Made by a program: the position numbers and the translations under genes
Assembly (NCBI GenBank): GCA_006969745.1
Contig: CP030886.1
Coordinates: forward strand, 248,001 to 312,000
DNA length: 64,000 nt
Direction: 5' to 3'
Source: Cytophagaceae bacterium
GTDB lineage: Bacteria; Bacteroidota; Bacteroidia; Cytophagales; Cyclobacteriaceae
The notes under the pieces: model-generated
What the model was told of the DNA's origin: nothing
Databases searched by the model: none
The model's input: the letters and a program-made list of their open reading frames with translations, nothing else
Part shown: piece after piece, positions 28,243 to 37,207 of the stretch
Position numbering within the stretch: the stretch's first letter is position 1
Layout: every line of letters starts with the position of its first letter

Positions 28243-29313
28243 ATGTCCAATAAAATCTATTTCACTCCAGGTCCATCTCAGCTTTTCTACACATTTGAAG
28301 AGCATTTAAAGAAAGCATTGTTTAATGACATACCATCCATATCTCACAGAAGTGCTGTTTTCATTAAGATATTGGAAGAAACTACCGGAGCTTTAAAAGA
28401 ACTATTGGCATTACCAGATGGATACAATATCTACTTTCTCAACTCTGCAAATGAAGCGTGGGATCGCATTATTCTAAATTTGGTTGAAAAAAGTTCACAT
28501 CACTTCGTGAATGGTGCGTTCAGCAAAAAGTTCTATGATTTTGCACTAGCTTACAATAAATCCAGCTCAATAACTCAAGTAAATGATGGTGCCAGCTTCG
28601 ACAATTGGGATATTCCTGGAGAGGCAGAATTGATTGGATTGACCAAAAATGAAACAAGCGTAGGACACAGTTTTTTAGAAGAAGAGATACAGCACCTGCG
28701 AGGTAAATATCCTAGCAAACTCATCGCACTTGACATTGTAAGTGCTGCTCCTTCCCTACCAATAAATTTTGAACACATAGATTCAGCCTACTTCTCAGTT
28801 CAAAAAGCTTTTGGTATGCCAAGTGGTCTGGGGATTTGGATTGTAAATGAAAAGTGTCATGAGATTGCACTTAACCGATCTAAAACAACTTCGTTAGGTT
28901 CTTACAGGACACTTCCAAATTTGAAAAAATTTGGAGATAAGCATCAAACACCCGAAACGCCTAACATGCTATTTATCTACATATTAGGAAAAATAGCTCA
29001 AGATATTTTGCAAATGGGCGTTAAACGAATGAGAAACGATACAACCTATAAAGCCGCCATTCTCAACCAAGCAATAGAAGATCATCCACTCCTAAGTCAT
29101 TTTGTTGAATCCATAAAACATCGATCCAAAACGACCATAGTTGCGAAAACAGAGAGAGCATCAGAAATACTCGAATTCTTAAATAAGAAAGGATTAGTCA
29201 TTGGAACTGGATATGGGGCTCACAAGGAAAATCACATCAGATTTGCTAACTTCCCTACACACTCCAAAGAGTCTGTTGAAATGCTTTGTGACTTATTGGA
29301 GAAAATAGAATAA
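28243..29313 (+). CDS. Phosphoserine aminotransferase-like class V aminotransferase
   Basis: 356 residues, fold-type I PLP enzyme. The N-terminus YFTPGPSQLF and SISHRSAVF are typical of SerC-type class V enzymes. The internal Lys likely to bind PLP is in YFSVQKAFGMPSGLG (about residue 188), and VSAAPSLPI supplies the preceding Asp/Ser region. Context (SerA-SerB fusion upstream) supports 3-phosphohydroxypyruvate as substrate. The start codon is preceded immediately by a terminator-like hairpin and no obvious ribosome-binding site. Alanine-glyoxylate aminotransferase is the alternative within the same class. Confidence 0.78.
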   Translation: MSNKIYFTPGPSQLFYTFEEHLKKALFNDIPSISHRSAVFIKILEETTGALKELLALPDGYNIYFLNSANEAWDRIILNLVEKSSHHFVNGAFSKKFYDFALAYNKSSSITQVNDGASFDNWDIPGEAELIGLTKNETSVGHSFLEEEIQHLRGKYPSKLIALDIVSAAPSLPINFEHIDSAYFSVQKAFGMPSGLGIWIVNEKCHEIALNRSKTTSLGSYRTLPNLKKFGDKHQTPETPNMLFIYILGKIAQDILQMGVKRMRNDTTYKAAILNQAIEDHPLLSHFVESIKHRSKTTIVAKTERASEILEFLNKKGLVIGTGYGAHKENHIRFANFPTHSKESVEMLCDLLEKIE

Positions 29314-29354
29314 TATTCTGTTCGATCGAAACATTTTTCATAAAACAGAGTATT
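29312..29354 (+). terminator. Imperfect hairpin after the aminotransferase gene
   Basis: AATATTCTGTT (29312-29322) can pair with AACAGAGTATT (29344-29354) over 11 positions with one G-U pair and a loop of about 21 bases. No run of Ts follows, so it is at best a weak terminator or an RNA-stabilising hairpin. Confidence 0.35.
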
Positions 29355-29410
29355 AATTTCTCAACATGAATATTTTAAGAAAAAATATTTTGAAAAAGAG
29401 AAAAACTGTA

Positions 29411-29440
29411 TTGATTGATCAAATATCAATCATACCTTTG
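29411..29440 (+). promoter_or_regulatory. Promoter of the universal stress protein gene
   Basis: TTG (29411-29413), a 19-base spacer and TACCTTTG (29433-29440) match the Bacteroidota consensus exactly. Expected start about 29446, giving a very short leader before the TTG start codon at 29462. Confidence 0.72.
29412..29432. promoter_or_regulatory. Palindromic operator-like site within the usp promoter spacer
   Basis: TGATTGAT (29412-29419), CAAAT, ATCAATCA (29425-29432) is a perfect 8-bp inverted repeat filling the whole gap between the -33 and -7 elements. A protein bound here would block polymerase. The half-site recalls the FNR/CRP family core TTGAT..ATCAA, but the spacing is five rather than four bases. 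The regulator is unknown. Confidence 0.55.
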
Positions 29441-29461
29441 CACTAATAAACACCCAGAAAA

Positions 29462-30373
29462 TTGATCGCACCGCTGAAAAAAATAGTTGTTTGCCTTGAC
29501 CATTCGGACATGGATAAAGGCCTCATTGAGAATGCCTGCTCACTTAGCCAATCTGCAGGAGCAACTCAAATTACATTTCTCAATGTCATAAAGGATTTTA
29601 ATCTCCCAGATTCAGTTTTAAAGGAATTTCCTGATCTACTGGATAAAGCACTGAAGGAACGCGAAGATGAAATCAAAAAACTGATTGACAAACATTTCAA
29701 ATGTGATGTCCCAACCAAGATTTTAGTACGTCAGGGAGGTGAAACGAAAGAAATACTAAAGGTTGCCAACGACCAAAAGACTGATCTACTAATTCTGGGC
29801 CGTAAAAAAATAAGCGATTCAGTATTAAGCACACGAGTAGCCAGAAGATCTCCGTGTAATCTTTTATTAATCCCTGAAGGAACTAAGTTGAAATTGGATA
29901 AAATCTTTATTCCTGTTGACTTCTCAGATTACTCATCGCTATCATTGAAGAGGACATTGCTCCTGACTAACGAGCTTAAGTCTAAGATTTATCTGCAGAA
30001 TGTCTATCAGGTTCCATCAAGCTACAGATACTCCGGGAAGACTTATGAAGAATTTGCAGACATCATGAAGGGTCATGCAAACAATGATTTGGAAATCCTT
30101 ATCAAGAATGTCAAAAAGGAATCTCAGGAACTTATTCCTGTTAGTTCACTTGACAAAGACGGAAAGATTATTGACTTAGCATTGAAAGAGGCGACTAAAA
30201 AGAAAGTAGACTTGATTGTAATGGGCGCAAAAGGAAGAACAACTACCTCTGCCCTATTCATTGGAAGCAAGTCCGAGAGAATGATCAGAATTAATGATAG
30301 CATCCCTTTGATGATCATCAGGAAAAAAGGTGCTGTAGCTGGTATTCTAGAAACTTTGAAAGACCTGAGCTAG
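29462..30373 (+). CDS. Universal stress protein, two UspA domains
   Basis: 303 residues from a TTG start (no ATG nearby; MIAPLKKIVVCLDHSD begins a UspA fold). Domain 1 spans about residues 5-142 and domain 2 about 147-290. Domain 2 keeps the nucleotide-binding pattern GAKGRTTTSALFIGSKSERMIR (split G-x2-G-x9-G-S); domain 1 has a degenerate LGRKKISDSVLSTRVARR. Tandem Usp proteins are cytoplasmic stress proteins that bind ATP. It has its own promoter with an internal palindrome and overlaps the convergent marR stop by 4 bp. Confidence 0.9.
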   Translation: MIAPLKKIVVCLDHSDMDKGLIENACSLSQSAGATQITFLNVIKDFNLPDSVLKEFPDLLDKALKEREDEIKKLIDKHFKCDVPTKILVRQGGETKEILKVANDQKTDLLILGRKKISDSVLSTRVARRSPCNLLLIPEGTKLKLDKIFIPVDFSDYSSLSLKRTLLLTNELKSKIYLQNVYQVPSSYRYSGKTYEEFADIMKGHANNDLEILIKNVKKESQELIPVSSLDKDGKIIDLALKEATKKKVDLIVMGAKGRTTTSALFIGSKSERMIRINDSIPLMIIRKKGAVAGILETLKDLS

Positions 30374-30819
30374 CTTCTAAGCTTATCAAGAAGGGAGTTG
30401 AGTGTCTCAGCTTCCTTCTCAGTTAGTTTTTTGTTTGCAGACTCCCACAGGTCCATTTCTTTATCCATTTTTTTCAACAGATCTAAACCTTGAGTAGAAA
30501 TTAAAACATCAACTGCTCTCCTGTCTTTTGAGCATTGTTTTCTTTCCACCAAGCCTTTTTCTTCCAACCTATCCACTATTCGTGAGGCATTTGAACTTTT
30601 ATCCAACATTCGGTCAATTAACAAATTGACAGTAGCGGGTTTCGGGTGTTGGCCTCTCAAAATTCTCAAAATATTAAATTGTGGGGTCGTCAACCCATTA
30701 GATTTGAAAAGCTGGGCATTCTGCTGATTTATCCACGAGTTGGTGTACAGAATATTTACGACGGCTTTTGAAAACTCACTTTTGAATTTTTCTTGTTGGA
30801 TTTCTTCGGCTATTCCCAT
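30370..30819 (-). CDS. MarR family transcriptional regulator
   Basis: 149 residues from ATG 30819 (MGIAEEIQQEKF); a TTG 15 bases upstream would run into the operator-like palindrome. Winged-helix signature: LTTPQFNILRILRG, a recognition region NLLIDRMLDKSSNASRIVDRLEEKGLVER, and the wing SKDRRAVDVLIS. MarR proteins bind 15-20-bp palindromes as dimers and usually repress their own gene; such a palindrome lies 16-30 bases before this start. Ligand unknown. Possible targets: itself, the divergent sigma operon, and the convergent usp gene. Confidence 0.9.
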   Translation of the reverse strand: MGIAEEIQQEKFKSEFSKAVVNILYTNSWINQQNAQLFKSNGLTTPQFNILRILRGQHPKPATVNLLIDRMLDKSSNASRIVDRLEEKGLVERKQCSKDRRAVDVLISTQGLDLLKKMDKEMDLWESANKKLTEKEAETLNSLLDKLRS

Positions 30820-30834
30820 GTTTTTTAAATACAA

Positions 30835-30849
30835 TTACATTAAATGTAA
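30835..30849. promoter_or_regulatory. Probable MarR operator
   Basis: TTACATT-A-AATGTAA is a perfect 7+1+7 palindrome lying 16-30 bases upstream of the marR ATG. On the minus strand its right half includes TACATTTA, one base off the -7 pattern TAnnTTTG, so a bound dimer would cover the likely promoter. The divergent sigma gene starts about 100 bases away. Confidence 0.5.
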
Positions 30850-30949
30850 CAACATTTCTTAGAAAAGGTTGCCTTAACAAATATTTTCATGTGACATTAA
30901 ACCTTGGGCTATCTTTAACATCTAAGTCTCGTACCCACCTGAAAAAAAA

Positions 30950-31486
30950 TTGGAAGATCTGATCATAGAAAAGATTCGGGAAGAAGAAACTCGTAATTAC
31001 GGATTCAATCTGCTTGTTCGAGAATATCAGGAGCGTATTTATTGGCATGTGCGGAAAATGGTAATTGATCACGATGATGCTGATGATCTTGTGCAAGAGA
31101 TTTTTGTGAAGGTGTGGCACAACCTTTCAAAATTCAGAGAGGACTCAAAGCTATACACCTGGATTTATCGAATTGCCACAAACGAGTGTCTCAACTTTCT
31201 GAAAAAGAAAAAAAGACGCTTCTTTCTACCAATTCATGATCTGGAAGGTGAACTGACAGAAAAACTAACCAGTTCGGTGGAACCAACAGGAGATGAAGTG
31301 CAAGTGCAATTGCAAAAAGCATTACTAAAACTTCCCGATAAGCAACGAATGGTTTTTAACATGAAATATTATGAGGATATGAAATTTACTGAGATTGCGG
31401 AAATAACCGGAACAAGTGTTGGAGCCCTTAAAGCCAGTTACCATCATGCAGTGAAAAAAATTGAAGATTTTATTAATCCGGATTAA
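30950..31486 (+). CDS. ECF (sigma-70 family) RNA polymerase sigma factor
   Basis: 178 residues from a TTG start at 30950. Region 2: DHDDADDLVQEIFVKVWHNL (about residues 43-62) and TWIYRIATNECLNFLKKKKRR. Region 4: LLKLPDKQRMVFNMKYYEDM and FTEIAEITGTSVGALKASYHHAVKKI, the helix-turn-helix for -35 recognition. There is no extra sensory domain. It is the first of four tightly spaced genes, the rest encoding membrane, periplasmic and outer-membrane proteins, which suggests an envelope-responsive sigma unit. Confidence 0.93.
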   Translation: MEDLIIEKIREEETRNYGFNLLVREYQERIYWHVRKMVIDHDDADDLVQEIFVKVWHNLSKFREDSKLYTWIYRIATNECLNFLKKKKRRFFLPIHDLEGELTEKLTSSVEPTGDEVQVQLQKALLKLPDKQRMVFNMKYYEDMKFTEIAEITGTSVGALKASYHHAVKKIEDFINPD

Positions 31487-31521
31487 ACCTTTTGATTTCA
31501 AGATAATCTAATGAGCACGAG

Positions 31522-31944
31522 ATGAAGTATAAACTCGACAATATCGACAAAAAAGAAGTCTTTAAAGTACCAGAAGGATATTTTGAGGATTTACCATTGA
31601 AAATCCAAAAACGAATTTCAACTGAAAAGAAATTTCAAAAGAAAGCGATTCCCGCGTGGAGTTTAGCATTTGCTGCTTCTATTTTGTTATTGATCACTTT
31701 CATTTTTCTCATTCCGGAAAGTGACCCAACAGCAGAGGAGCTTTTGGCAGAAATTTCTCAAGATGAAATAGCAGCCTATCTTGATCAAACAGATCTTGAT
31801 GAATATGATATTGCTTCGGCTATTGGAGATGAAGATTATCAATGGGAATTTGAAGATACGAATGTTTTGGATGGTATTGATCTTGGTGATCAAACCATCG
31901 ATGATGTTATGCTGGAATACGATTTAGCGGACGAATACTTATAG
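31522..31944 (+). CDS. Single-TM protein, candidate anti-sigma factor
   Basis: 140 residues. Cytoplasmic N-terminus (about 41 residues) with FKVPEGYFEDLPLKIQKRI, one TM helix (about 44-64) and an acidic periplasmic C-terminus rich in Asp/Glu (net strongly negative). I recognise no named domain. The position right after an ECF sigma gene and the in-out topology fit an anti-sigma or sigma-modulating role; the N-terminus lacks a clear zinc motif. In Bacteroidota the same place often holds such VPEGYFE proteins. Function is inferred from context. Confidence 0.65.
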   Translation: MKYKLDNIDKKEVFKVPEGYFEDLPLKIQKRISTEKKFQKKAIPAWSLAFAASILLLITFIFLIPESDPTAEELLAEISQDEIAAYLDQTDLDEYDIASAIGDEDYQWEFEDTNVLDGIDLGDQTIDDVMLEYDLADEYL

Positions 31945-31946
31945 AA

Positions 31947-32423
31947 ATGAAACGAATAATAATATTAATAGTAATGTGCATCTGCTTTGGTACGTACGCC
32001 CAAAGCCCGGAAGCCATGAAGAAGATCGAGGCAGCCAAAATTGCCCTCATTACAGAGCGTTTGGAACTCACACCACAGCAAGCTGAAAAATTCTGGCCGA
32101 TTTATCGGGAGTTTCTCAATCAGAGAAAAGAAATCAGAAAAGATTTTGACATAGCTCGTAGAACCTTTGACCCAAACAAGGCATCTGAAGAAGAAAATAA
32201 GAAGATGCTTGAAATGGCTAATAAGGTAAAAGAGCGTCAGCTGAAATTAGAACAACAATACTCCGGCCGGATGTTGAATGTAATAACCACCAGACAGCTA
32301 AACAACCTAAGGAAGGCAGAGACTGATTTTAAAGAGATGCTTATAAGAAGAATTCGTGCAGACAAGATGAAACGTCAGCAGCAAAAGCGCAACAATGATC
32401 GATTGAATAATCGACGCAACTAA
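31947..32423 (+). CDS. Spy/CpxP-like periplasmic protein (sensor of ECF sigma factor type)
   Basis: 158 residues with a signal peptide (cut after TYAQ). The mature part is helical and charged, with LTPQQAEKFWPIYREF, a version of the LTxxQ motif of the Spy/CpxP family, and an Arg/Lys/Asn-rich tail (KRQQQKRNNDRLNNRRN). Spy/CpxP proteins are periplasmic chaperones or stress sensors. Two bases separate it from the preceding TM gene. Likely part of the envelope signal input to the sigma factor. Confidence 0.75.
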   Translation: MKRIIILIVMCICFGTYAQSPEAMKKIEAAKIALITERLELTPQQAEKFWPIYREFLNQRKEIRKDFDIARRTFDPNKASEEENKKMLEMANKVKERQLKLEQQYSGRMLNVITTRQLNNLRKAETDFKEMLIRRIRADKMKRQQQKRNNDRLNNRRN

Positions 32424-32440
32424 ATCACCTATCCTACCTG

Positions 32441-33541
32441 ATGCGTCGATCATTCACCATATTGGTGTTGCAGATAATAGTTTTTTCCACATTTTCTCAA
32501 GAAGGAAGGAGCTATGCAGAGCAGCTAAAAGCTATTGAAGATGAAATGGATTCACTTTCCATATTCAACCTCATTGATAGCTTATTCACATTAGATACAT
32601 CACCTTCCAGCGAACTCAACATAAGGGCTGGTTTTACTACAAATGTAACTAGTGCCGGCAGAGACTATAATTTGAATCAAAGCGGTCTATCTCCAGGCAT
32701 ATCATACTATCACAAATCTGGATTCTTTGCAGATTTAGCTGGTTATTGGAACAGCGGAGTGACGCCTAACTACAATCCAACAGTTCTTTCAGCAGGCTAT
32801 CTTGGCAACTTCAGAAATCCTAAATGGAGTTATTCAGTAGATGCTGAAAAATGGTTTTACAATCCCAAGGATTCATCAAACAACCCTCTCACCTATTCAT
32901 TGGGTGGTTCAGTGAGTTATGATTTCAAATGGGGGTTTTCCTCAGTTGATTATTCGTTCCTTTTTGGAGATGAGACTGCAAATAGAATTATTACGAACCT
33001 ATCCGGTAATATCAATCTTGGAAAATGGTGGATATTTAAAAGCATCAATTTATATCCGACCGGCAGCATGATGGCTGGAAATAGCGACATCACGCAATTG
33101 AGAATCACCAACCGCGAGGTTAGCGATCAAACAGCAAACAGAATAAAAAGAATAGACTCTTTTGCCAATCTCACCAATGAACAAAGAAAATTTATGGCAT
33201 TCTTAATCCTACGAGCATTTAACAATGACGTAATTACTGAGCAAACACGCGATGACTTGCTACTTGATCTTCGCAACGCTTCCAATCTCTCTCCTGAAGA
33301 TCGTAATGCATTACAAACAATCGCTAATGAAGGATACGAAATAACAGAGTATGTAGATAGCAACGCATTTGGTATTCTCAACTACTCATTTACTCTCCCC
33401 CTGGCACTATCAACTGAAAGATTCTATTTTCTTTTCAGCTTTACATACAGTATCCCTGTCCAGCTACCCGGTGAGTTTATAGAAGTAGATCCTATTGGAT
33501 ATTTCGGTGCTTCAATTTCTTACAGAATACCTTTCAAATAA
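32441..33541 (+). CDS. Predicted outer-membrane beta-barrel protein, function unknown
   Basis: 366 residues with a signal peptide (cut near FSTFSQ). After an acidic helix come many alternating strands (GFTTNVTSAGRDY, SPGISYYHKSGFFADLAGYW, SYSVDAEKWFY, FGASISYRIPFK). A helical insertion at about residues 225-300 contains LTNEQRKFMAFLILRAFN and LSPEDRNALQTIAN. It ends in IPFK, barrel-like. It follows the Spy-like gene by 17 bp and is probably the last gene of the sigma operon. No family name recognised. Confidence 0.6.
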   Translation: MRRSFTILVLQIIVFSTFSQEGRSYAEQLKAIEDEMDSLSIFNLIDSLFTLDTSPSSELNIRAGFTTNVTSAGRDYNLNQSGLSPGISYYHKSGFFADLAGYWNSGVTPNYNPTVLSAGYLGNFRNPKWSYSVDAEKWFYNPKDSSNNPLTYSLGGSVSYDFKWGFSSVDYSFLFGDETANRIITNLSGNINLGKWWIFKSINLYPTGSMMAGNSDITQLRITNREVSDQTANRIKRIDSFANLTNEQRKFMAFLILRAFNNDVITEQTRDDLLLDLRNASNLSPEDRNALQTIANEGYEITEYVDSNAFGILNYSFTLPLALSTERFYFLFSFTYSIPVQLPGEFIEVDPIGYFGASISYRIPFK

Positions 33542-33544
33542 TCA

Positions 33545-33574
33545 CTGCCGAAAAAGAATAAAAGCCTACCTTTG
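33545..33574 (+). promoter_or_regulatory. Likely pyrG promoter
   Basis: TACCTTTG at 33567-33574 fits TAnnTTTG exactly; CTG at 33545-33547, 19 bases upstream, is one mismatch from TTG. Transcription would begin near 33580, so the pyrG start must be the ATG at 33608 and not the upstream TTG at 33572. Confidence 0.5.
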
Positions 33575-33607
33575 CATCCCGTAACAAGGAAAAGGAAAAC
33601 GCTCTTC

Positions 33608-35227
33608 ATGTCTAAAACGAAATACATTTTTGTTACGGGCGGTGTGACATCATCCCTCGGAAAAGGAATCATCGCAGCTTCACTTGGTAAATTGCTACAA
33701 GCCAGGGGCTTATCCGTAACCATTCAAAAATTTGACCCCTACATCAACATTGATCCGGGAACACTTAATCCCTATGAACATGGAGAGTGCTATGTAACTA
33801 ACGATGGTGCAGAAACTGATCTTGATCTTGGACATTACGAACGTTTTCTAAGTATTGAGACTTCTCAAGCCAACAACGTCACAACGGGAAGAATCTACTA
33901 CAACGTGATTCAAAAAGAGCGTCAAGGAGAATTTTTAGGTAAGACAGTTCAGGTCATTCCGCACATTACAGATGAAATTAAAAACAACATCTATAAGCTT
34001 GGCGAAACAGGAAAGTATGATGTTGTGATAACAGAGATTGGAGGTTGTGTCGGCGATATTGAATCATTGCCATTTGTAGAAGCCGTAAGACAAGCAAGAT
34101 TTGAGCTTGGTCCAACGAATAGCATATCCATACATCTGACGCTGATACCATACCTTAAGGCATCAGGCGAATTGAAGACCAAGCCTACTCAGCATTCTGT
34201 TAAAGAATTATTAGAAGCCGGTATTCAGCCAGACATTTTGGTTTGTAGATCTGAGTATCCTATAACCCAAGAAATCAGAAAAAAATTAGCCCTATTCTGT
34301 AACGTTCCCATTAATTCAGTCATCGAAGCATTGGATGCACCAACGATTTATGATGTGCCAATTTTGATGCGAAAAGAAAAGCTTGATGAGCGAGTGCTTA
34401 CCAAGTTTAAAATGCCTTACAAAAAAGAGCCCAAGATTACAAAGTGGAAGGAATTTTTGGGGCGATTAAAAAATCCCACAGATTCTGTAAATATTGGTTT
34501 AGTTGGTAAGTATGTAGAACTTCAGGATGCTTACAAATCAATCGCGGAATCATTTATTCATGCTGGTGCTGCGAATGAATGTAAAGTCAATGTGAAATGG
34601 ATTCACGCAGAAGAACTGGATGGCGACAATGTACATAAGGAATTAGGTGGGCTAGATGGTATTTTGGTAGCACCTGGTTTTGGAGAGCGAGGGATTGAAG
34701 GAAAGATATATGCAGTCCAATATGCCCGGGAAAATAAGATTCCATTCTTCGGAATTTGTCTTGGAATGCAGTGTGCAGTAATTGAATTCGCAAGAAATGT
34801 GCTCGGAAAGAAAAAAGCCAATAGCAAGGAAATGTCCAAAACCTCCTATCCTGTCATTGATTTAATGGAAAGCCAGAAAAACATTAAAGATATGGGTGGC
34901 ACGATGCGACTTGGAGCTTATGTTTGCGAACTGAAAAAGGGAAGTAAGGCTTACAATGCTTACGGCTCTAAAAAGATAAAGGAACGTCATCGGCACAGAT
35001 ACGAGTTTAACAATAAGTATTTGGATGAGTATGAAAATGCAGGAATGACTGCAACAGGAATAAATCCAGAGACAAATCTGGTAGAGATTATGGAAATTAA
35101 AGATCATCCATGGTTTGTAGGAACACAGTATCACCCTGAGCTCAAATCAACAGTGATGGATCCTCACCCTCTATTTGTAAAATTTATCAAAGCGTCTCTT
35201 GACCTTAAAAAGAGTAAGGAGGCATAA
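33608..35227 (+). CDS. pyrG: CTP synthase
   Basis: 539 residues from ATG 33608 ([12 protein letters not shown]). N-terminal synthase domain with the P-loop-like [11 protein letters not shown] and [12 protein letters not shown]-terminal class I glutamine amidotransferase with [10 protein letters not shown] (nucleophile Cys) and TQYHPELKS (His and Glu). It converts UTP to CTP using glutamine and ATP. Full family length. The yidC gene follows after 10 bp, so the two probably share a transcript. Confidence 0.97.
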   Translation: MSKTKYIFVTGGVTSSLGKGIIAASLGKLLQARGLSVTIQKFDPYINIDPGTLNPYEHGECYVTNDGAETDLDLGHYERFLSIETSQANNVTTGRIYYNVIQKERQGEFLGKTVQVIPHITDEIKNNIYKLGETGKYDVVITEIGGCVGDIESLPFVEAVRQARFELGPTNSISIHLTLIPYLKASGELKTKPTQHSVKELLEAGIQPDILVCRSEYPITQEIRKKLALFCNVPINSVIEALDAPTIYDVPILMRKEKLDERVLTKFKMPYKKEPKITKWKEFLGRLKNPTDSVNIGLVGKYVELQDAYKSIAESFIHAGAANECKVNVKWIHAEELDGDNVHKELGGLDGILVAPGFGERGIEGKIYAVQYARENKIPFFGICLGMQCAVIEFARNVLGKKKANSKEMSKTSYPVIDLMESQKNIKDMGGTMRLGAYVCELKKGSKAYNAYGSKKIKERHRHRYEFNNKYLDEYENAGMTATGINPETNLVEIMEIKDHPWFVGTQYHPELKSTVMDPHPLFVKFIKASLDLKKSKEA

Positions 35228-35237
35228 TTCATATTAA

Positions 35238-37052
35238 ATGGATCGAAATCAATTTATAGGACTTATCCTGATGTTCGGCTTATTGGCCGTGTATTTCACA
35301 TGGTTTGCACCAGAACCACCGGTGCCAGAAGAGCTTACAACCCAAGAAGAGCCAATCACAGAAGTGACCACTGAATCTTCAATTCTTGATTCTACGTCAA
35401 TAATAGCCATTCCCGACTCTGTGCAAGCATCTCTGAATACGCAGAAATACGGCGCTTTTGCATTTGCTTCCGAAGGTGAGGAAACGCTAAAAACAATTGA
35501 AAATAAAGATCTGGCAATTTCATTCTCAAACAAAGGAGGTAGAATTAAAGATGTGATTCTGAAAAATCACAAAGACTATTTAGGCAATCCGCTTCTTTTG
35601 GTGGATGGATCAAAATCCAAAACAGATTTGATTGTTGACCACAACGGACGAAAGATCAACCTGTCTGAATTGGCCTATTCTTCTAATGTGAAAACCTTCG
35701 GCGATACCACTCAAGTATCTTATACACTTACTGATGGGAATTTCTCAATTATTCAGAAATACCTTGTTCCTCCTACTGGTTTTGAAGTAGCCTATAGCAT
35801 ACAAACTAAAGGATTAAATAATATTCTAAATCCAACAGATGTTAATTTCAACTGGTATCACGCCATAAATCGAGCCGAGCAAAACCTGGACGATGGTCGC
35901 ATAAATAGCAATGTTAGATACTATCGGGCAGATGATGAGTATGACGAGTTATCACAACGCTCAACTGAATTTGAGGATGAAACACTTGGTACACAAGTGA
36001 AATGGGTTTCATTTAAACAAAAATTTTTCGCAGCAGCGATCATAGCCAAAACTCCGTTCAAATCTGGATACATAAGTCAGACAGTTGATTTTGCGGACAC
36101 GACCTCAGTGAAAAACATGTCCATGCAAATGCTGATCCCTTATTCAGATTTTGCTAATGGTTTCAAGGCTCGTTATTACTTCGGTTCCAATAAATATGAT
36201 ATCCTAAAAAAGGTCACTCCCGAATTTGAAGAAAACCTGGACATGGGATGGGGACCTCTTCCTGTTGTAAACAAATACCTCATCATTCCAATTTTTCACT
36301 TCTTGGAGCGATTCTTCACCAACTATGGAATTATCATATTGATTGTTGTAATCGTAATCAGGCTGATTCTTTCACCTCTGACCTGGAAGTCCCACATGTC
36401 AATGGCCAAGATGAGGGCCATGAAACCAGAGCTTGATGAAATCAAAGCCAAGCATGATGGAGATATGCAAAAAGCGCAGCAGGAGCAAATGAAGTTATAT
36501 CAACAGGTAGGAATTAATCCTGTTAGCGGATGTATTCCGATGTTGCTTCAAATGCCTATTCTATTCTCATTATTCTTCTTCTTTCCAAACGCGGTAGAAC
36601 TGAGGCAGCAGTCATTCCTTTGGGCGCACGATCTGTCTACTTACGATAGTGTATTAACACTACCATTCACAATACCTTTCTATGGTGATCATGTCAGTCT
36701 ATTCACCTTACTAATGACGCTTTCCACCATTCTCTATACATGGAGTAATAGTCAAATCACAACAGTGCAAGGGCCAATGAAAACACTTCAATATATGATG
36801 CCTATCATGTTCCTTTTTGTATTGAACAGCTACGCATCCGGACTGACTTTCTATTACTTCGTATCCAATATGACCACCTTTGGTCAAACCTTGCTCTTCA
36901 GAAAAATTATCGATGAAGATAAAATTCATAAACTCTTACAAGAGAACAAGAAGAAGAATGCCAACAAGAAGAAGTCAAAATTTCAGACCAGACTCGAGGA
37001 AGCAATGAAGGCTAATCAAGAAGCCCAGAAAAAGAATAAAAAGAAAAAATAG
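35238..37052 (+). CDS. yidC: Membrane protein insertase YidC
   Basis: 604 residues. TM1 near residues 6-22, then a large periplasmic P1 beta-sandwich (to about 340), and the conserved five-TM insertase core including YGIIILIVVIVIRLILSPLTWKSHMSM, the cytoplasmic helical hairpin (MRAMKPELDEIKAKH), INPVSGCIPMLLQMPILFSLF and a Lys-rich C-terminal tail for ribosome contact. It inserts inner-membrane proteins alone or with Sec. Full length for the Gram-negative form. Confidence 0.97.
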   Translation: MDRNQFIGLILMFGLLAVYFTWFAPEPPVPEELTTQEEPITEVTTESSILDSTSIIAIPDSVQASLNTQKYGAFAFASEGEETLKTIENKDLAISFSNKGGRIKDVILKNHKDYLGNPLLLVDGSKSKTDLIVDHNGRKINLSELAYSSNVKTFGDTTQVSYTLTDGNFSIIQKYLVPPTGFEVAYSIQTKGLNNILNPTDVNFNWYHAINRAEQNLDDGRINSNVRYYRADDEYDELSQRSTEFEDETLGTQVKWVSFKQKFFAAAIIAKTPFKSGYISQTVDFADTTSVKNMSMQMLIPYSDFANGFKARYYFGSNKYDILKKVTPEFEENLDMGWGPLPVVNKYLIIPIFHFLERFFTNYGIIILIVVIVIRLILSPLTWKSHMSMAKMRAMKPELDEIKAKHDGDMQKAQQEQMKLYQQVGINPVSGCIPMLLQMPILFSLFFFFPNAVELRQQSFLWAHDLSTYDSVLTLPFTIPFYGDHVSLFTLLMTLSTILYTWSNSQITTVQGPMKTLQYMMPIMFLFVLNSYASGLTFYYFVSNMTTFGQTLLFRKIIDEDKIHKLLQENKKKNANKKKSKFQTRLEEAMKANQEAQKKNKKKK

Positions 37053-37070
37053 ATTGTTGATATCTACGTT

Positions 37071-37114
37071 AAAAACCTTGGTTCTGATCAATTGAATCAA
37101 GGTTTTTCTTTTTT
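37071..37114 (+). terminator. Rho-independent terminator after yidC
   Basis: AAAAACCTTG (37071-37080) pairs with CAAGGTTTTT (37098-37107), extended inside by TTC/GAA, and is followed by CTTTTTT. It separates pyrG-yidC from the parA cluster. Confidence 0.75.
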
Positions 37115-37207
37115 ACACAAGTTATTCACAACATGACTATCTTGAGATCAGGTTGGATATATTTGTGTCCTTTACACTACCTAAAATCACATCTGAAAAA
37201 AGAAACT

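Noticed and set aside
29415..29429. Exact FNR box in the usp promoter
   Set aside because: TTGAT and ATCAA are present but separated by five bases rather than four, so I report a palindrome and not an FNR site.
33572..33607. Upstream TTG start for pyrG adding 12 residues
   Set aside because: It overlaps the likely -7 element TACCTTTG, so it would not be transcribed; the family start is at 33608.
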